Below are positions 44,240-53,271 of a DNA stretch of 64,000 nt, piece after piece; positions within the stretch are counted from its first letter, which is position 1, and each line of letters starts with the position of its first letter. The notes under the pieces are model-generated. The model was not told where the DNA came from. It did no database searches and saw only the letters and a list, made by a program, of their open reading frames with translations. Source of the DNA: Virgibacillus sp. 7505 (GTDB taxonomy: Bacteria; Bacillota; Bacilli; Bacillales; Amphibacillaceae); NCBI RefSeq assembly GCF_002272135.1, contig NZ_NPBF01000032.1, positions 1 to 64,000 on the forward strand, given 5' to 3'. Both the position numbers and the translations under genes were made by a program.

Positions 44240-44304
44240 CGGTTCACCTCTCCACCATATATGTCTTAGTAGTATTATACAACAAGTTTGGCAGGAAACA
44301 GAAC

Positions 44305-44332
44305 AAAGACAGGCATGAAGCCTGCCTCTGTC
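44305..44332 (-). terminator. Terminator of the quinone-reductase-like gene
   Basis: Minus-strand hairpin of AGGCAGGC with GCCTGTCT and a short T-rich tail, at the gene's end. Confidence 0.6.
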
Positions 44333-45341
44333 ATACAGAAATGACGAGTTTTCCGATCATACTGCCATCTTCCAATCGTTTATGCGCTTCCTGCAGATTT
44401 TCGACGGTAAGGCCATCGAGCTCTTGTGCCTTCGTTGTACGTATGCGTTCGTCCTCGATCAGTTCTGCCACTTTGGACAATATTTCTCCTTGTTTATATC
44501 TGCTAGGTGTTTGATGGAGCGTGCGTGTGAACATATACTCCCAGACAAGTGTCAGGCTCTTGGACGTAAGATCCGTCAGTTTGATATCCTCAACCGGGCC
44601 TGTGATGGCACAGATGATACCTTCTGGTTTCACGACTTCGATAATATCATCCCATGCCTTGTCCAGCTGATGCATACAAAAAACATAGTCGACACTATCT
44701 ATTCCCAACTTTTCCAGCTGCGGATGGAAGCGTTCATGATGATTGATCACCCGTTCGGTACCATGCTGCTTGGCCCATGTAATCGTCTCTTCCCGTGAAG
44801 CAGTTCCGACTACATTCAATCCATATAATTGTGCGAACTGTGAAGCAATCGACCCAACACCGCCGGCTGCATTGACCAGCAAGATCGTTTTGTCTTTATT
44901 CGCTTCCACGTCCAGCGGGATATGCATCTTCTCAAACATAGCTTCCCACGCTGTCAGTGCTGTCAATGGCAAAGCCGCTGCTTCTGCAAAGCTAAGATTT
45001 GCCGGTTTTTTGGCAATGACTTTATGGTCGACAAGCTGGTACTCACTATTGGATCCTTGACGGGCAACAGATCCAGCATAATAGACTTCATCTCCAGGCT
45101 GGAACCCCTCTACATCCTCTCCGACTTCCTCGATGATTCCTGCTGCATCGAAGCCAAGAATGCGGAATGTACCATCGTCCTCTTTCAGCTTGCGCTGTTT
45201 TGTATCAACTGGATTGACGCTGACAGCCTTCACTTGGACAAGCACATCCCCACCTGATGCAGTGGGCTTATCCACCTGTTCTTCAATAAAGCTGTCAGAC
45301 TGATCCACGGATTTGTTTTTGTATATTCCGATTGCACGCAT
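44331..45341 (-). CDS. Zinc-free medium-chain dehydrogenase / quinone oxidoreductase
   Basis: 336 aa MDR superfamily. GroES-like domain 1-125 and NADPH-binding domain with LLVNAAGGVGSIASQFAQL (AAGGVGS motif). Typical zinc ligands of true alcohol dehydrogenases (GHE motif, four-Cys lobe) are missing, so it is a quinone or enone reductase type (ZTA1/QOR like). Cytosolic, probable detoxification of reactive carbonyls; the substrate cannot be read from the sequence. Separated from thuA by a terminator. Confidence 0.85.
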   Translation of the reverse strand: MRAIGIYKNKSVDQSDSFIEEQVDKPTASGGDVLVQVKAVSVNPVDTKQRKLKEDDGTFRILGFDAAGIIEEVGEDVEGFQPGDEVYYAGSVARQGSNSEYQLVDHKVIAKKPANLSFAEAAALPLTALTAWEAMFEKMHIPLDVEANKDKTILLVNAAGGVGSIASQFAQLYGLNVVGTASREETITWAKQHGTERVINHHERFHPQLEKLGIDSVDYVFCMHQLDKAWDDIIEVVKPEGIICAITGPVEDIKLTDLTSKSLTLVWEYMFTRTLHQTPSRYKQGEILSKVAELIEDERIRTTKAQELDGLTVENLQEAHKRLEDGSMIGKLVISV

Positions 45342-45378
45342 CTATTTCTCCTCCTCTATTTTGTATCTGTTTTATGTA

Positions 45379-45403
45379 AAAGCCGTCGACTTAAGACGGC
45401 TTT
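45379..45403 (-). terminator. Terminator of thuA
   Basis: 9-base perfect stem AAAGCCGTC/GACGGCTTT. The T-tract beyond it is short on the minus strand. Confidence 0.7.
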
Positions 45404-45407
45404 ATAC

Positions 45408-46136
45408 TCACTTCTTCGCTAGGCGCAGTATCGGCTCCAAGGCTTCTGACTTTCCATAGTGCGGGACGACAGCTGATGGTGCTGCTGCCCACTCGCAAGC
45501 ATTTCGGATAACAGTCTGCACATTTTTATCATGGTAAGTCGGGTACGTTTCATGACCGGGTCGGAAATAGAAGATTTTCCCTTTTCCTCGATTATACGTG
45601 CAGCCGCTGCGGAAAACTTCGCCGCCTTCAAACCAGCTGATGAACAGCGTATGGTCTGGTTCTGGTATATCGAAATGCTCGCCGTACATTTCTTCTTCCG
45701 GAAGCTCGAAATACTCCCCAAGTCCCCTCGTGATCGGGTGACTTGGCTGAACCACCCAAATGCGTTCCTTCTCGCCATCCTGTCTCCATTTCAGGTCACA
45801 TGTTGTGCCCATCAGGTTACGGAATATTTTGGAGAAGTGGCCGGAATGAAGGACAATCAGTCCCATACCTGCCAGAACACGCTGCTTCACTCGCTCGATA
45901 GCATCGTCATTTACTTCATCATGCGCCTTATGAGCCCACCAGATAAGGACATCCGTTTTTTCCAGCGTCGCTTGGTCCAATCCTTGCTCCGAATCATCAA
46001 GTGTCCTGGTTTGTACAGCAAAGCCTGCTTCCTCCAGGAATTCGGCAATTGCTCCATGAATGCCTCGGGGATAGATGCTTCTCACCTGGTCGTTTTCCTT
46101 CTCATGACGGTATTCGTTCCAAATGGTAACGCGCAT
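45408..46136 (-). CDS. thuA: ThuA family trehalose-utilisation protein
   Basis: 242 aa, glutamine-amidotransferase-like fold. ThuA hallmarks: [11 protein letters not shown] at the start, [32 protein letters not shown]-type segment [13 protein letters not shown], and [12 protein letters not shown]. In rhizobia thuA and thuB accompany the ThuEFGK importer for trehalose, maltitol and sucrose. Here the importer and a ThuB-like oxidoreductase lie 2-9 kb away on the same strand but not in the same operon. The reaction remains unclear. Confidence 0.87.
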   Translation of the reverse strand: MRVTIWNEYRHEKENDQVRSIYPRGIHGAIAEFLEEAGFAVQTRTLDDSEQGLDQATLEKTDVLIWWAHKAHDEVNDDAIERVKQRVLAGMGLIVLHSGHFSKIFRNLMGTTCDLKWRQDGEKERIWVVQPSHPITRGLGEYFELPEEEMYGEHFDIPEPDHTLFISWFEGGEVFRSGCTYNRGKGKIFYFRPGHETYPTYHDKNVQTVIRNACEWAAAPSAVVPHYGKSEALEPILRLAKK

Positions 46137-46263
46137 AAGATGCTCCTTCTTGTTTTTTTATCCTATTCCCTTGTTAAGTAGCTACCCGGTTCCCTACTAG
46201 ATTATGCAGTGAATTTTATTTTACTAATTACATTAGCCCTTTTCCTTCCATCTCCTGCCCAGA

Positions 46264-46295
46264 GAAAAAGATCCTGCAAAAAATCTGCAGGATCT
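46264..46295 (-). terminator. Terminator of the chromate transporter genes
   Basis: 10-base perfect stem AGATCCTGCA/TGCAGGATCT followed by five T on the minus strand. The 158-base gap to thuA otherwise shows nothing clear. Confidence 0.9.
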
Positions 46296-46825
46296 CATCC
46301 GAGAAGCAGGGCACCATACACCAAAGCGCCAAGGATCACAAAGGCAGGATGCACCTTCCATCTCTCCATGAGCAAATAGCTTAACACAACCAAAATGATT
46401 GTATGTATCCAGCCTGCACTTTCATAGGATGTGCGGAAAAAGCTGATTGCCATCCCTGCCAGCAGCACAGCGATTGTCGGCCGGATATATGCTGTCATTC
46501 GCTTAACACGGGGAGAATCCTTGAACTTCGCTAAAATACTTAACAATCCAATCATTAAGATGAGCGAAGGCGCTACTGTAGCGAATAAGCCAATTGCCGC
46601 ACCCAGGACCCCGGCTTGCTGGAAGCCGATCACCCCTGCCAGCTTCGTGGCAATCGGACCGGGAAGTGCGTTGGCCAGTGCCAGCATCTGGCTGTAATCA
46701 GCTGTTGTCATCCAGCCATATCTGTCCACTACTTCATTTTCGATGAGGGGAATGGTAGCTGGACCGCCGCCATATCCGACGATTCCAGGAATGAAGAAGG
46801 CAAGGAATATTTGCCAATAAATCAT
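46295..46825 (-). CDS. Chromate transporter half, second gene
   Basis: 176 aa, about five membrane segments. ChrA motif YGGGPATIPLIENEVV near 18-33 and LANALPGPIATKLAGVIG. Single-domain (short-chain) ChrA proteins work as pairs with opposite orientation to export chromate; natural substrates may be other anions. It overlaps the first half by four bases (ATGA). Likely equivalent to the B. subtilis ywrA/ywrB pair. Confidence 0.88.
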   Translation of the reverse strand: MIYWQIFLAFFIPGIVGYGGGPATIPLIENEVVDRYGWMTTADYSQMLALANALPGPIATKLAGVIGFQQAGVLGAAIGLFATVAPSLILMIGLLSILAKFKDSPRVKRMTAYIRPTIAVLLAGMAISFFRTSYESAGWIHTIILVVLSYLLMERWKVHPAFVILGALVYGALLLG

Positions 46826-47376
46826 GCTTTATCCTCCTCCTTCCTTTTCTCCGGTTTGACAAGTGCAAACAGGAGAAGCGCCAGGATAAGGAAAGCTGGA
46901 TGGATATGAAGCAGTTCAATCAGCACGACGGATGCAGCTAACAACGCAACGATCTGCCAGCTCTTCAACCCATTACGGGATTTTTTCAGAAAATCCAATG
47001 TCATCACTGCCAGCATGACCCCAACTACAGGGATAACGGCTGTTGTCATTCCGCTGAGCCAAGGCTGGTCGCTCAATGCATCGACAAAATAAAATAAAGC
47101 GATGAGCAGCACGACTGTCGGAATGACGGTTGCGATTAATGCGCTGATCATACCGATCCAGCCGCCCACTCGATAGCCGATGTAGCCTGCAAGCTTCGTT
47201 GCTATCGGACCAGGCAAACTGTTGCCAAGTGCCAGAGTGTTACCGAATTCCTCATCGTCCATCCACTTATACTGTTTGACGACTTCCTTTTCCACAAGCG
47301 GGATCGATGCAGGTCCCCCGCCGTAACCAAGGATGCCGACACGGAAAAATGCCATAAATAATTGCCAGTAGATCAT
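46822..47376 (-). CDS. Chromate transporter half, first gene
   Basis: 184 aa from ATG 47376 (AGAGGT nearby); the upstream TTG at 47385 is less likely because both paralogues begin MIYWQ. Motifs YGGGPASIPLVEKEVVKQY and LGNSLPGPIATKLAGYIG match the partner. About five membrane segments and a charged tail. Follows the gamma-glutamyltransferase gene closely, so the three are one operon. Confidence 0.88.
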   Translation of the reverse strand: MIYWQLFMAFFRVGILGYGGGPASIPLVEKEVVKQYKWMDDEEFGNTLALGNSLPGPIATKLAGYIGYRVGGWIGMISALIATVIPTVVLLIALFYFVDALSDQPWLSGMTTAVIPVVGVMLAVMTLDFLKKSRNGLKSWQIVALLAASVVLIELLHIHPAFLILALLLFALVKPEKRKEEDKA

Positions 47377-47390
47377 GTTGTTCAACCTCT

Positions 47391-49001
47391 CTAATACGAA
47401 GCGATACTGCCATCAGCTCTCGCTTCTGTTCCTCCATATAATGTTCCGTTCTCCGGGTCGCGCCAAATGACTTGTCCGCGTCCGAATGTGGATCTATCCG
47501 CTTTGACCTCGATATCATGCCCTTTTCGTATCAGTGCCTCTGCAATATGCTTCGGGAAATCGGCTTCCACGTGGAATGTTCTGCCTTTGATCCACTGCCA
47601 GCGTGGAGCATCCAGAGCTGTTTGTGGGTTGAGCCCGAAATCAAGCATATTCATGACCACCTGGGCATGCCCCTGCGGCTGCATGAATCCACCCATTACA
47701 CCAAACGGACCGATCGCTTGATCGTCTTTTGTCAAAAAGCCTGGGATGATTGTGTGGAAAGTCTTCTTCCCGCCTTGCAAACTATTGGCGTGCTCAGGAT
47801 CGAGACTGAAATTATGTCCGCGGTTTTGCAGCGCTATACCTGTACCTGGTACAACAAGTCCGGAACCGAAGCCATGGTAGTTGCTTTGAATGAAGGAAAC
47901 CATATTTCCATCGCTGTCTGCCGTTGCCAAATACACTGTTCCGCCTGCTTTCGGTTCGCCCGCCTCTGGTTCTTGTGCTGTCTCTCCGATTTCGGCCCGT
48001 CTTTTGGCCGCATAAGCATCTGACAGCAATTCCTCCACAGTGACAGGCATATGCTGCTCTTCCGTTATGTATGCATGACCATCAGCGAATGCGAGCTTCA
48101 TCGCTTCCATTTGCTTATGATACGTATCAATCGATTCTTTTTCCTGGAAAGAGAATCCTTTCAAAATATTTAAAGCAGAAAGAGCAACCAGCCCTTGGCC
48201 GTTCGGTGGAATTTCCCACACATCGTAACCACGGTAATTCACCGAAATTGGTTCAACCCATTCCGGCTCGTAAGCTGCCAAATCCTCTTTCGTCAGGAAG
48301 CCGCCATTATCAGCAGAAAATTCCGTCATTTTAGCAGCTAGCTCTCCTTCATAAAAAGCAGCAGCATCTGTACGTGCTATTTGGCGCAGTGTTTCAGCAT
48401 GATCAGGAGATCGCCATATGTCACCTATTTTCGGATACTCTCCATTTGGAGCGAATGTATCAAACCAGCCAGTGTACATAGCTTCTGTACATGATGTGCT
48501 GAACTTTTGGTATGCGCGTTCCCATAGCTTCGCAACTGTCGGCGTTACCGCAAATCCGTTTTCAGCATAGTAGATTGCTGGCTGCAGCACTTCGATCAAA
48601 GGGAGCTTCCCGAAGCGCTTGCTGAGGGCAGCCCACCCGCCTGGTGCGCCTGGTACAGTTACTGGGAGGAAGCCATGCAATGGCATTTCTTCGTATCCAA
48701 GTTCTCTCACTTTTTCGATACTAATGGATTGGGGTGCTGGACCGCTGGCATTAAGACCATACAGCTTGTCCTTGATCCAAACGAGTGCAAAAGCATCACC
48801 GCCTATTCCATTTGAAGTCGGCTCCACAACTGTCAGCATGGCTGCTGTTGCAATCGCGGCATCGACTGCATTGCCGCCCTTTTTCAGCATATCCAGTCCT
48901 GCTTGTGCAGCAAGCGGCTGCGATGTGGCTACCATTCCCTGTCTTGCAATAGTCGTCATTCGCTGAGAATGATATGGGTAATACAAATGATCTGTCTTCA
49001 T
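47391..49001 (-). CDS. Gamma-glutamyltransferase-like protein (YwrD type)
   Basis: 536 aa Ntn hydrolase. The autoprocessing site lies in GGTVYLATADSDGNMVSFIQSNYHGFGSG, with Thr before VYLA as catalytic residue, and the substrate loop in GPFGVMGGFMQPQGHAQV. No signal peptide (starts MKTDHLYYPYHSQRM), unlike secreted Ggt, so it is the cytosolic YwrD type. It should transfer or hydrolyse gamma-glutamyl groups, for example of glutathione or bacillithiol conjugates; the true substrate is uncertain. Leading the chromate transporter genes, as in the B. subtilis ywr region. Confidence 0.88.
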   Translation of the reverse strand: MKTDHLYYPYHSQRMTTIARQGMVATSQPLAAQAGLDMLKKGGNAVDAAIATAAMLTVVEPTSNGIGGDAFALVWIKDKLYGLNASGPAPQSISIEKVRELGYEEMPLHGFLPVTVPGAPGGWAALSKRFGKLPLIEVLQPAIYYAENGFAVTPTVAKLWERAYQKFSTSCTEAMYTGWFDTFAPNGEYPKIGDIWRSPDHAETLRQIARTDAAAFYEGELAAKMTEFSADNGGFLTKEDLAAYEPEWVEPISVNYRGYDVWEIPPNGQGLVALSALNILKGFSFQEKESIDTYHKQMEAMKLAFADGHAYITEEQHMPVTVEELLSDAYAAKRRAEIGETAQEPEAGEPKAGGTVYLATADSDGNMVSFIQSNYHGFGSGLVVPGTGIALQNRGHNFSLDPEHANSLQGGKKTFHTIIPGFLTKDDQAIGPFGVMGGFMQPQGHAQVVMNMLDFGLNPQTALDAPRWQWIKGRTFHVEADFPKHIAEALIRKGHDIEVKADRSTFGRGQVIWRDPENGTLYGGTEARADGSIASY

Positions 49002-49023
49002 TCAGAATCCCCCCTTATGTAAG

Positions 49024-49043
49024 AAGCCCGGGATACCGGGCTT
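49024..49043 (-). terminator. Terminator of the Cof-type HAD gene
   Basis: Stem AAGCCCGG/CCGGGCTT, overlapping the stop codon of the HAD gene, 22 bases before the next start. Confidence 0.75.
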
Positions 49044-49797
49044 ATGACCATCCTAGCAGATGATGGATCGCTTTTGCTACCCCATCAGCTTCATTTGTAT
49101 CAGTCTGATAGTTTGCGACTTCCTTGACTGCATCCTGGGCATTGCCCATCGCCACGCCGCAACCAACAGCTTCGATCATCTTAATGTCATTGAGGCTGTC
49201 GCCCATGGCAATTACCTGCTCCATTTTGATACCTAGCCTGTCGCATACCTTTTGCACTGCTTCTGCTTTGTTTATTCCCACTGCATTGACCTCGATATTT
49301 GTCGGACTGGAGTTGGAAAGCTCCAGTTCATTTTTATCCGAAAGTGCTTTGACAATCGCTTCCCGCTTTTCATCATCGAATGTATCAAAGCCGAATTTCA
49401 GCCAATCGTATTCTTCCATATTGGCAGGGAAATTACCGCGGAATACATGCTCTGTGCTGACTGCCCAATAATGCGTGTCATACTCATCAGCCAGGCGTTT
49501 CATTTTTTTGATCAGATCATCCTCGATCAACACACGCTCGAGCAGCTCGCCATCAGCAGTCCAGATTTCACTGCCGTTTACTGTCACCAGAAAGGATTGC
49601 AGCCCAAGATCATCCGCATAAGGCTTACATGTCCGAATGCCTCGGCCTGTGCTCAAGATGACATGGACGCCTTCCTCCTGTGCTCGTTGTATCGCCTGTC
49701 TATTCGCATCCGATACCTCTTCGCTCGGGTTGAGCATTGTACCATCCATATCCAGTGCGATCAGTTTGTAATCCTTTTGTATTACGTTCTCAGCCAT
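49042..49797 (-). CDS. Cof-type HAD phosphatase
   Basis: 251 aa. Motif I LIALDMDGTML with the nucleophile Asp, motif II STGR, Lys motif, and motif IV GDSLNDIKMIEAVGCGVAMGNA. Cof (type IIB) phosphatases act on sugar phosphates, flavin or pyridoxal phosphate with low specificity. Cytosolic. Spaced 24 bases from the upstream HAD gene, probably in one operon. Confidence 0.92.
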   Translation of the reverse strand: MAENVIQKDYKLIALDMDGTMLNPSEEVSDANRQAIQRAQEEGVHVILSTGRGIRTCKPYADDLGLQSFLVTVNGSEIWTADGELLERVLIEDDLIKKMKRLADEYDTHYWAVSTEHVFRGNFPANMEEYDWLKFGFDTFDDEKREAIVKALSDKNELELSNSSPTNIEVNAVGINKAEAVQKVCDRLGIKMEQVIAMGDSLNDIKMIEAVGCGVAMGNAQDAVKEVANYQTDTNEADGVAKAIHHLLGWS

Positions 49798-49821
49798 CCA
49801 ATCTCCCCTTTATGTAAATGC

Positions 49822-50514
49822 TTAGTCCATGTCCATTATAGTATAGTCCCCATTAATTTTCCTTTCAGACCGATTCCAGTTAGCAAGCAGAGCTGGGAGC
49901 ACACGCCAATCTGAAAAACTAGGCACACCTTCCAGCTTCCCGCCAAAGAAAACCGGCTGCAAGCCTGCATTTTTGCTGCCTGCAATATCCACTTCTGCAT
50001 GATCACCAACAAAAACAGCTTCTGATGCTGCTGCCTCAACCTCGAGCAGCGCCATCTCAAAGATTGCCGGATCCGGCTTTCGCAAGCCGACCGCTTCGGA
50101 AATGATCAAGCTTTGGCAATGCCAGTACAGGCCAAGCTGTTCGATCACCTGCTGCTGAAGCAGAGCTGGTCCGTTCGTGACGACACCCAATGTATAAGAC
50201 ATACTCAATTCCTGCAAAGTCTCAAGCGCATCCGGAAATGCGACTGCGAACTGCGCTACCCTATCAAAGTAATCAGCTGTCAATACAGGCTCCATGTTTG
50301 GATTCAAGGAAAAGCGGCTTAACAGCTCTTTATACACAATCGGTTTCTCCACATAACCGTTTTCATCCAATTTCAGAAAAGCTGCTGTAAAATCTGATTC
50401 ACTGACACCATGCAGCTCAGATTGAAAACGCTGGAATTGATCTGTTAAAAACCGCCGTAATGTAGTATGCCTGTCATGAATTGTCCCATCCAAGTCAAAA
50501 AGTATTGCTTTCAT
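49822..50514 (-). CDS. HAD phosphatase, type I cap
   Basis: 230 aa from ATG 50514 with GGAGA upstream; the longer frame is not supported. Motif I ILFDLDGTIHDRH, motif II VVTNGPALL, motif III/IV LRKPDPAIFEMALLEVEA and FVGDHAEVDIAGSKNAG. Helical cap at 15-90. Similar to YfnB-type or phosphoglycolate-like phosphatases; substrate open. Confidence 0.9.
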   Translation of the reverse strand: MKAILFDLDGTIHDRHTTLRRFLTDQFQRFQSELHGVSESDFTAAFLKLDENGYVEKPIVYKELLSRFSLNPNMEPVLTADYFDRVAQFAVAFPDALETLQELSMSYTLGVVTNGPALLQQQVIEQLGLYWHCQSLIISEAVGLRKPDPAIFEMALLEVEAAASEAVFVGDHAEVDIAGSKNAGLQPVFFGGKLEGVPSFSDWRVLPALLANWNRSERKINGDYTIMDMD

Positions 50515-50596
50515 CCTGTCTCTCCGTTTCTCTTTTTTCTCCATCATACGCCTTTCGAGAAAGATTGTCAGTACTGCGCTATGCTTACAATAAGAG

Positions 50597-50866
50597 ATGA
50601 GAAAGATCATGGCTGTTATTAAAATGCTTGAAGAAAATATGCAGTTTTCCATTCCTGAAAATTTCCCTAATATTAAAACCGACATTCTTGTAACAGTAGG
50701 TGAAAAGGAGAAAAAAATCATGAAAAGATCTGCAGCTAAACTAACAAATGAAAATCCCTATTGCACCAGCCTTCTAATCGCCGACATCGGACATGGTTTT
50801 CCAGTGGAGCAGCCTCTGTTATTCAACCATCTGCTGCGTCAAAAACTGGCAGATTATCAACTTTGA
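50597..50866 (+). pseudogene. C-terminal remnant of an alpha/beta hydrolase
   Basis: 89 codons. The segment IKTDILVTVGEKEKKIMKRSAAKL, then LIADIGHGFPVEQPLLFNHLLRQ, resembles the last third of an alpha/beta hydrolase, including the acid strand and catalytic His loop (GHGFP). No SD, no nucleophile elbow, and the upstream frame is closed by a stop at 50591. It overlaps the convergent gene end by ten bases. Most likely a decayed gene, though a small functional protein is possible. Confidence 0.5.
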
Positions 50867-51330
50867 TTTCGATAATCCCATAGAATACGCCATTCTCCCT
50901 TTTCCTTTGTCACGTAGACATACTGCACAAAGGAAAATCGCCCGTACTTTCCTTGATAATTCTGTTGGACTGTATAGGAATAGACATCCTTATAGGTATG
51001 GCCTTTCGGTTCTGCCCGCAATTTCTTCTGCTTTTCCCCCTTTTCTATTTCAAACGAAAAAGTATCTGCACCAAAATGACTCATAAATACATGGGAACGA
51101 TCCGTTACATAATCCTTAAGCGGAAAACGTGCCTGCAAATCCTTATGCAGCAAACCCCATGAGGCAGAAAATTCGCCCTTCTGTTCCAATGTATAAAAGT
51201 CTTCCACAGTCTTTTTCGCCTGATTGGGCGAAGCGTTTTTCAGTAAAAGAGCAAACAGACAAAGCAGCAGCATAATAAGCAGGCATATGGCTATCAGTTG
51301 CTTTCGTTTGATTCTCCGGTAATGATGCAT
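50857..51330 (-). CDS. Membrane-anchored protein of unknown function with NTF2-like outer part
   Basis: 157 aa from ATG 51330 (SD AAGGGGG). Basic N-terminus, one membrane segment (about 11-31), then an outer domain with TVEDFYTLEQKGEFSASWGLLHKDLQARFP and a C-terminal WRILWDYR, reminiscent of the NTF2-like fold. No recognised family name. Its neighbour upstream is another membrane-anchored unknown. Confidence 0.7.
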   Translation of the reverse strand: MHHYRRIKRKQLIAICLLIMLLLCLFALLLKNASPNQAKKTVEDFYTLEQKGEFSASWGLLHKDLQARFPLKDYVTDRSHVFMSHFGADTFSFEIEKGEKQKKLRAEPKGHTYKDVYSYTVQQNYQGKYGRFSFVQYVYVTKEKGEWRILWDYRNQS

Positions 51331-51418
51331 AAACCAAGCCCCCTTCAGGACTAGCTTATTCACGATCGGCAGAAGGTAGTATGAAAGAATGATGGCGATA
51401 AAAGCGTTTACTCAGCAA

Positions 51419-51474
51419 AGAATCCAAACCTGCACAAAATTGTTAAGGAAAGATTTTGCGTGAGTTTGGATTCT
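51419..51474 (-). terminator. Long imperfect hairpin after the 302-aa gene
   Basis: Outer perfect stem of 11 bases (51419-51429 with 51464-51474) and an inner AAAAT/ATTTT pair. The T-tract on the minus strand is poor, so the role may be RNA stability rather than strict termination. Confidence 0.5.
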
Positions 51475-51490
51475 AAATATATGCCCGGGA

Positions 51491-52399
51491 TTATTGCTTT
51501 TGCATCTTACCGAAGGATTCATTCGTAGCATAAAAGCCACTGCCTTTACCGGTATACACCGACAAATCCTCTTCCTCCTCTTCTGTCGTTTCCCCTCTTA
51601 AACTGAGGAAGTAAAGGAAACTCACATCCATCTCCTTGTCCTCTGCTTTGCCTTCTGGCTCCGGCTGATGCTGACGAAGTTCCTCCACATCCGCCTCCAT
51701 CCCCCATTTAATATGGTTATATAAGTTTTCGAATGTCCTTTCTGCATCAGGCGTTATATTTTCCGCCATATACTCTTGTTTTACTTGCTCGAGGGTATGC
51801 GTCCGGATATAATCGATAAACTCCTTCCCATCACCATATTGGAAGAATTCTCCCCAGATGGTTGGCGTCTGCTCCCCCAATTGGAACAGCAGTAAATATT
51901 TGATCTCGAAACGTTCTCTTTCTTCAGCGTGCCGCTCACCTCGTTCAGAAGCATCTTCGGTAATTTCCCCTTCAAAGAAATCCATACAAAACTGTTTGTA
52001 TTCGTCTTCAAACTGGCGCATTACTTCCCATAAACGATGGATTTCCTTACCAAATAATTCTTTGCTGCGAAAAATGGATGCAAGCATAAAGAACCGGAAT
52101 AATCCCCGGAAATGCATATTGATTTTTTTCTGGCTCCAATCGTAATGTTCTTTCCGAAAGGCATCGTTAACTTTTTCTAAATAGTCAAAATCCAATGCTC
52201 GTTTCATCCTGTTGAAATGCTCTTTATCCACTATTTCTGTCGGGCGCACTTTTAATGTGTCATACTGCAGCTTCAGCTGCTCCCGGTGGCGATCTGAATT
52301 CTGCATGGGACGTTTACGTGCCCCCGTATTGTAGAAAATAGCTATTCCAACAAGAATAATCACAACTGCCAGCCCTATAACCGTAACCAATCCATCCAT
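51491..52399 (-). CDS. Membrane-anchored protein of unknown function
   Basis: 302 aa. Residues 4-23 form one hydrophobic anchor, the rest is charged, helical and soluble, with a Glu-rich stretch near 270 (TTEEEEEDLSVYTGKG). Good SD (GGAGGAG) and ATG. I do not recognise a domain. It stands alone between two terminator-like hairpins. Confidence 0.75.
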   Translation of the reverse strand: MDGLVTVIGLAVVIILVGIAIFYNTGARKRPMQNSDRHREQLKLQYDTLKVRPTEIVDKEHFNRMKRALDFDYLEKVNDAFRKEHYDWSQKKINMHFRGLFRFFMLASIFRSKELFGKEIHRLWEVMRQFEDEYKQFCMDFFEGEITEDASERGERHAEERERFEIKYLLLFQLGEQTPTIWGEFFQYGDGKEFIDYIRTHTLEQVKQEYMAENITPDAERTFENLYNHIKWGMEADVEELRQHQPEPEGKAEDKEMDVSFLYFLSLRGETTEEEEEDLSVYTGKGSGFYATNESFGKMQKQ

Positions 52400-52423
52400 T
52401 AGCTTCTCCTCCTGCCCATGACA

Positions 52424-52453
52424 AATAGAGCTGACTCATTCGTCAGCTCTATT
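52424..52453 (-). terminator. Terminator of the alpha/beta hydrolase gene
   Basis: 12-base perfect stem (52424-52435 with 52442-52453). Confidence 0.8.
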
Positions 52454-52462
52454 ATGGTTCCT

Positions 52463-53269
52463 TTAGCTTTGCAATACACGCAGCAGCTCTTGATTGAATT
52501 TTTCTTTCTCATCGAACATCAAGCCATGACCACTGTTTTCAAAAGGAATAATTGTTGAATTAACAATTCCGCCTATTGTTTCATTAGCAAAATCGAATGG
52601 ACAGATTTTATCCCTTTGGCCATGGAAGATATATGTCGGAGTGCTGATATGAACAAGCTCATCGCGCAGATCTTCATCACGAAGCGCCTCCATTGCTTGA
52701 ATCGTACCATGACTGCTAGCTTCCAGACCAAGGTGGAAGAACCATTCCAGGAATGGATCAGAATGTTCCTGTGCGAAGAACATATCACTGAAGTCCTCCA
52801 GCGTTTTCGGGCGATCTGCTTGCAGCTGCGCAATCATGTCATCCGCTTCTTCTTTCTTCATGCCAAACGGATAAGCATCGCGCTGTGTGAACACTGGTAA
52901 TGCAGCCGACAATAGCAGCAATTTGTCCACTTTGGCAAGACCGTATTTATTCATATAACGGACAGCAATCGGACCTCCCATCGAAAAGCCGGCCAAAACA
53001 AAGCGATCCAGTCCAAGATGCTCAATTACTGCGTGCACCGCTTCAGCTTGTGCATCATACGTATAGGTGTTCCATGGTTTGTCTGATTTGCCGAATCCAA
53101 GCAAATCTATACCAATAAACCGATAACCGTGCTTCGGCAGCTCATTCATTTGATACTCGAACATCTTGTGATTTACCGGCCAACCATGAAGAAAGACAAC
53201 TGGGATGCCTGCGCCAATATCTTCTGCGAAAATGTTATATCCTGATTCTGTTTTGATGACATGTCCCAT
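52463..53269 (-). CDS. Alpha/beta hydrolase
   Basis: 268 aa. Oxyanion region VVFLHGWPVNHKMF, nucleophile elbow GFSMGGP (Ser near 96), acid in IFHGQRDKICPF, and His in ENSGHGLMF. The fold and size match esterases and cofactor-free chloroperoxidase-like enzymes. No signal peptide. The substrate is unknown. The small membrane gene upstream ends just before its start, so both may be co-transcribed. Confidence 0.9.
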   Translation of the reverse strand: MGHVIKTESGYNIFAEDIGAGIPVVFLHGWPVNHKMFEYQMNELPKHGYRFIGIDLLGFGKSDKPWNTYTYDAQAEAVHAVIEHLGLDRFVLAGFSMGGPIAVRYMNKYGLAKVDKLLLLSAALPVFTQRDAYPFGMKKEEADDMIAQLQADRPKTLEDFSDMFFAQEHSDPFLEWFFHLGLEASSHGTIQAMEALRDEDLRDELVHISTPTYIFHGQRDKICPFDFANETIGGIVNSTIIPFENSGHGLMFDEKEKFNQELLRVLQS

Positions 53270-53271
53270 TG

